From Microcaldota archaeon (lineage in GTDB: Archaea; Micrarchaeota; Micrarchaeia; Anstonellales; Bilamarchaeaceae), in assembly GCA_021823425.1 (NCBI GenBank), contig JAKANX010000005.1, forward strand, positions 1 to 20,985: DNA of 20,985 bases. The letters run 5' to 3'. Both the position numbers and the translations under genes were made by a program. Position 1 is the stretch's first letter. The number at the start of each line of letters is the position of its first letter. Shown in pieces: positions 20,665 to 20,985 of this stretch. A model generated the notes under the pieces. The model was not told the origin of the DNA. It saw only the letters and a list, made by a program, of their open reading frames with translations, and did not search any database.

Positions 20665-20985
20665 ATGATTGTAAGCGACGGAAGAACCCCAAAAAGGTTC
20701 TTTGAAAACGAACGGAATTGGGAGAATGTAGGGACCGAGAATAGGCGCCTTTTGCTCAGTTTTGAGCGCGAGAAAACGGCCCTGGGGATGGTTGACGGCT
20801 CTAGGTACATGTACCTGTTCTGCCTCGTGAAACTGGCGAAGCATTTCAATGGAAAACCCTTCAAAACGCTCACAAAGGGCGATATGATCGACTTTTTCGA
20901 GCATTGGAAGGAGTACAGAAGCCCTAGTCTCAAGGTCTCGGTAAAGGCCTTCTACAAATGGCTGAACAAAGGCACTTACCCTGAA
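20665..20985 (+). CDS. Tyrosine recombinase/integrase, N-terminal part (cut by window edge)
   Basis: 107 residues are visible, open to the window end. They look like the helical SAM-like core-binding domain of tyrosine recombinases: an N-terminal helix (ENRRLLLSFEREK), then GSRYMYLFCLVKLAKHF, KPFKTLTKGDMIDFFEHWKE and SLKVSVKAFYKWLNKG, which matches the helix pattern that precedes the catalytic domain. The catalytic Arg-His-Arg-Tyr residues would lie beyond the edge, so activity cannot be judged. The start is set by the TATA box about 31 nt upstream. The palindrome-rich stretch before it could contain its attachment or regulatory sites. It may be a mobile-element integrase or a chromosomal XerA-like enzyme. 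Confidence 0.7.
   Translation, partial: MIVSDGRTPKRFFENERNWENVGTENRRLLLSFEREKTALGMVDGSRYMYLFCLVKLAKHFNGKPFKTLTKGDMIDFFEHWKEYRSPSLKVSVKAFYKWLNKGTYPE

Noticed and set aside
20508..20705. 65-codon plus-strand ORF across the palindromes before the integrase
   Set aside because: It spans the palindromes and the integrase promoter, has no RBS and overlaps the integrase start in another frame.

Overview
The window looks archaeal. It carries a family B DNA polymerase ending in a PCNA-binding box, a Rad50 ATPase, an alanyl-tRNA trans-editing protein (AlaX), and an initiator tRNA-Met without encoded CCA and with the archaeal A1-U72 pair and GGG/CCC anticodon stem. Most genes have an archaeal TATA box about 25 nt upstream (leaderless transcripts) or a GGTG-type Shine-Dalgarno. 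Bacterial-type gyrase A, a compact non-oxidative pentose phosphate operon and many small unassigned proteins fit a euryarchaeal or DPANN-type genome (Diapherotrites/Micrarchaeota-like). That lineage guess is inference only.

Layout. Positions 1-2154 (minus) read alaX - YdjM-like membrane protein - arrestin-like protein - pyrC (dihydroorotase, cut by the window edge), with very short or overlapping junctions. Positions 2205-2324 hold a small hairpin-forming repeat and the initiator tRNA. Positions 2392-5470 hold a small unknown protein, a secreted transglutaminase-like protein and a DUF2207 membrane protein. gyrA (5566-7980) is divergent from DUF2207 and converges on a two-gene minus-strand unit: a frame-disrupted helix-turn-helix ORF and an unknown protein joined by an ATGA overlap. 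Positions 9017-14590 (plus) hold a membrane-anchored surface protein, a protein with three excisionase-like DNA-binding repeats of exact 57-residue period, PolB, and a degenerate protein-kinase-like protein. rad50 (16917-14617, minus) follows convergently. Positions 16961-20112 (minus) form a four-gene operon, ribulose-phosphate 3-epimerase - transketolase N - transketolase C - transaldolase: the carbon-shuffling core of the pentose phosphate pathway except ribose-5-phosphate isomerase. The last 870 bases hold a gene-poor, palindrome-rich stretch and the start of a tyrosine recombinase, probably the edge of a mobile element.

Least explained parts: (i) a short dispersed GAAACTGGAAAC-type repeat at three loci (before the tRNA, inside the HTH ORF, before the integrase), each able to fold; (ii) the triple-repeat DNA-binding protein; (iii) the kinase-fold protein whose catalytic Asp and Asn positions look exchanged; (iv) the +1 frame disruption in the HTH ORF; (v) the nested palindromes in front of the integrase. 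I saw no CRISPR array, rRNA, intein or complete insertion sequence.
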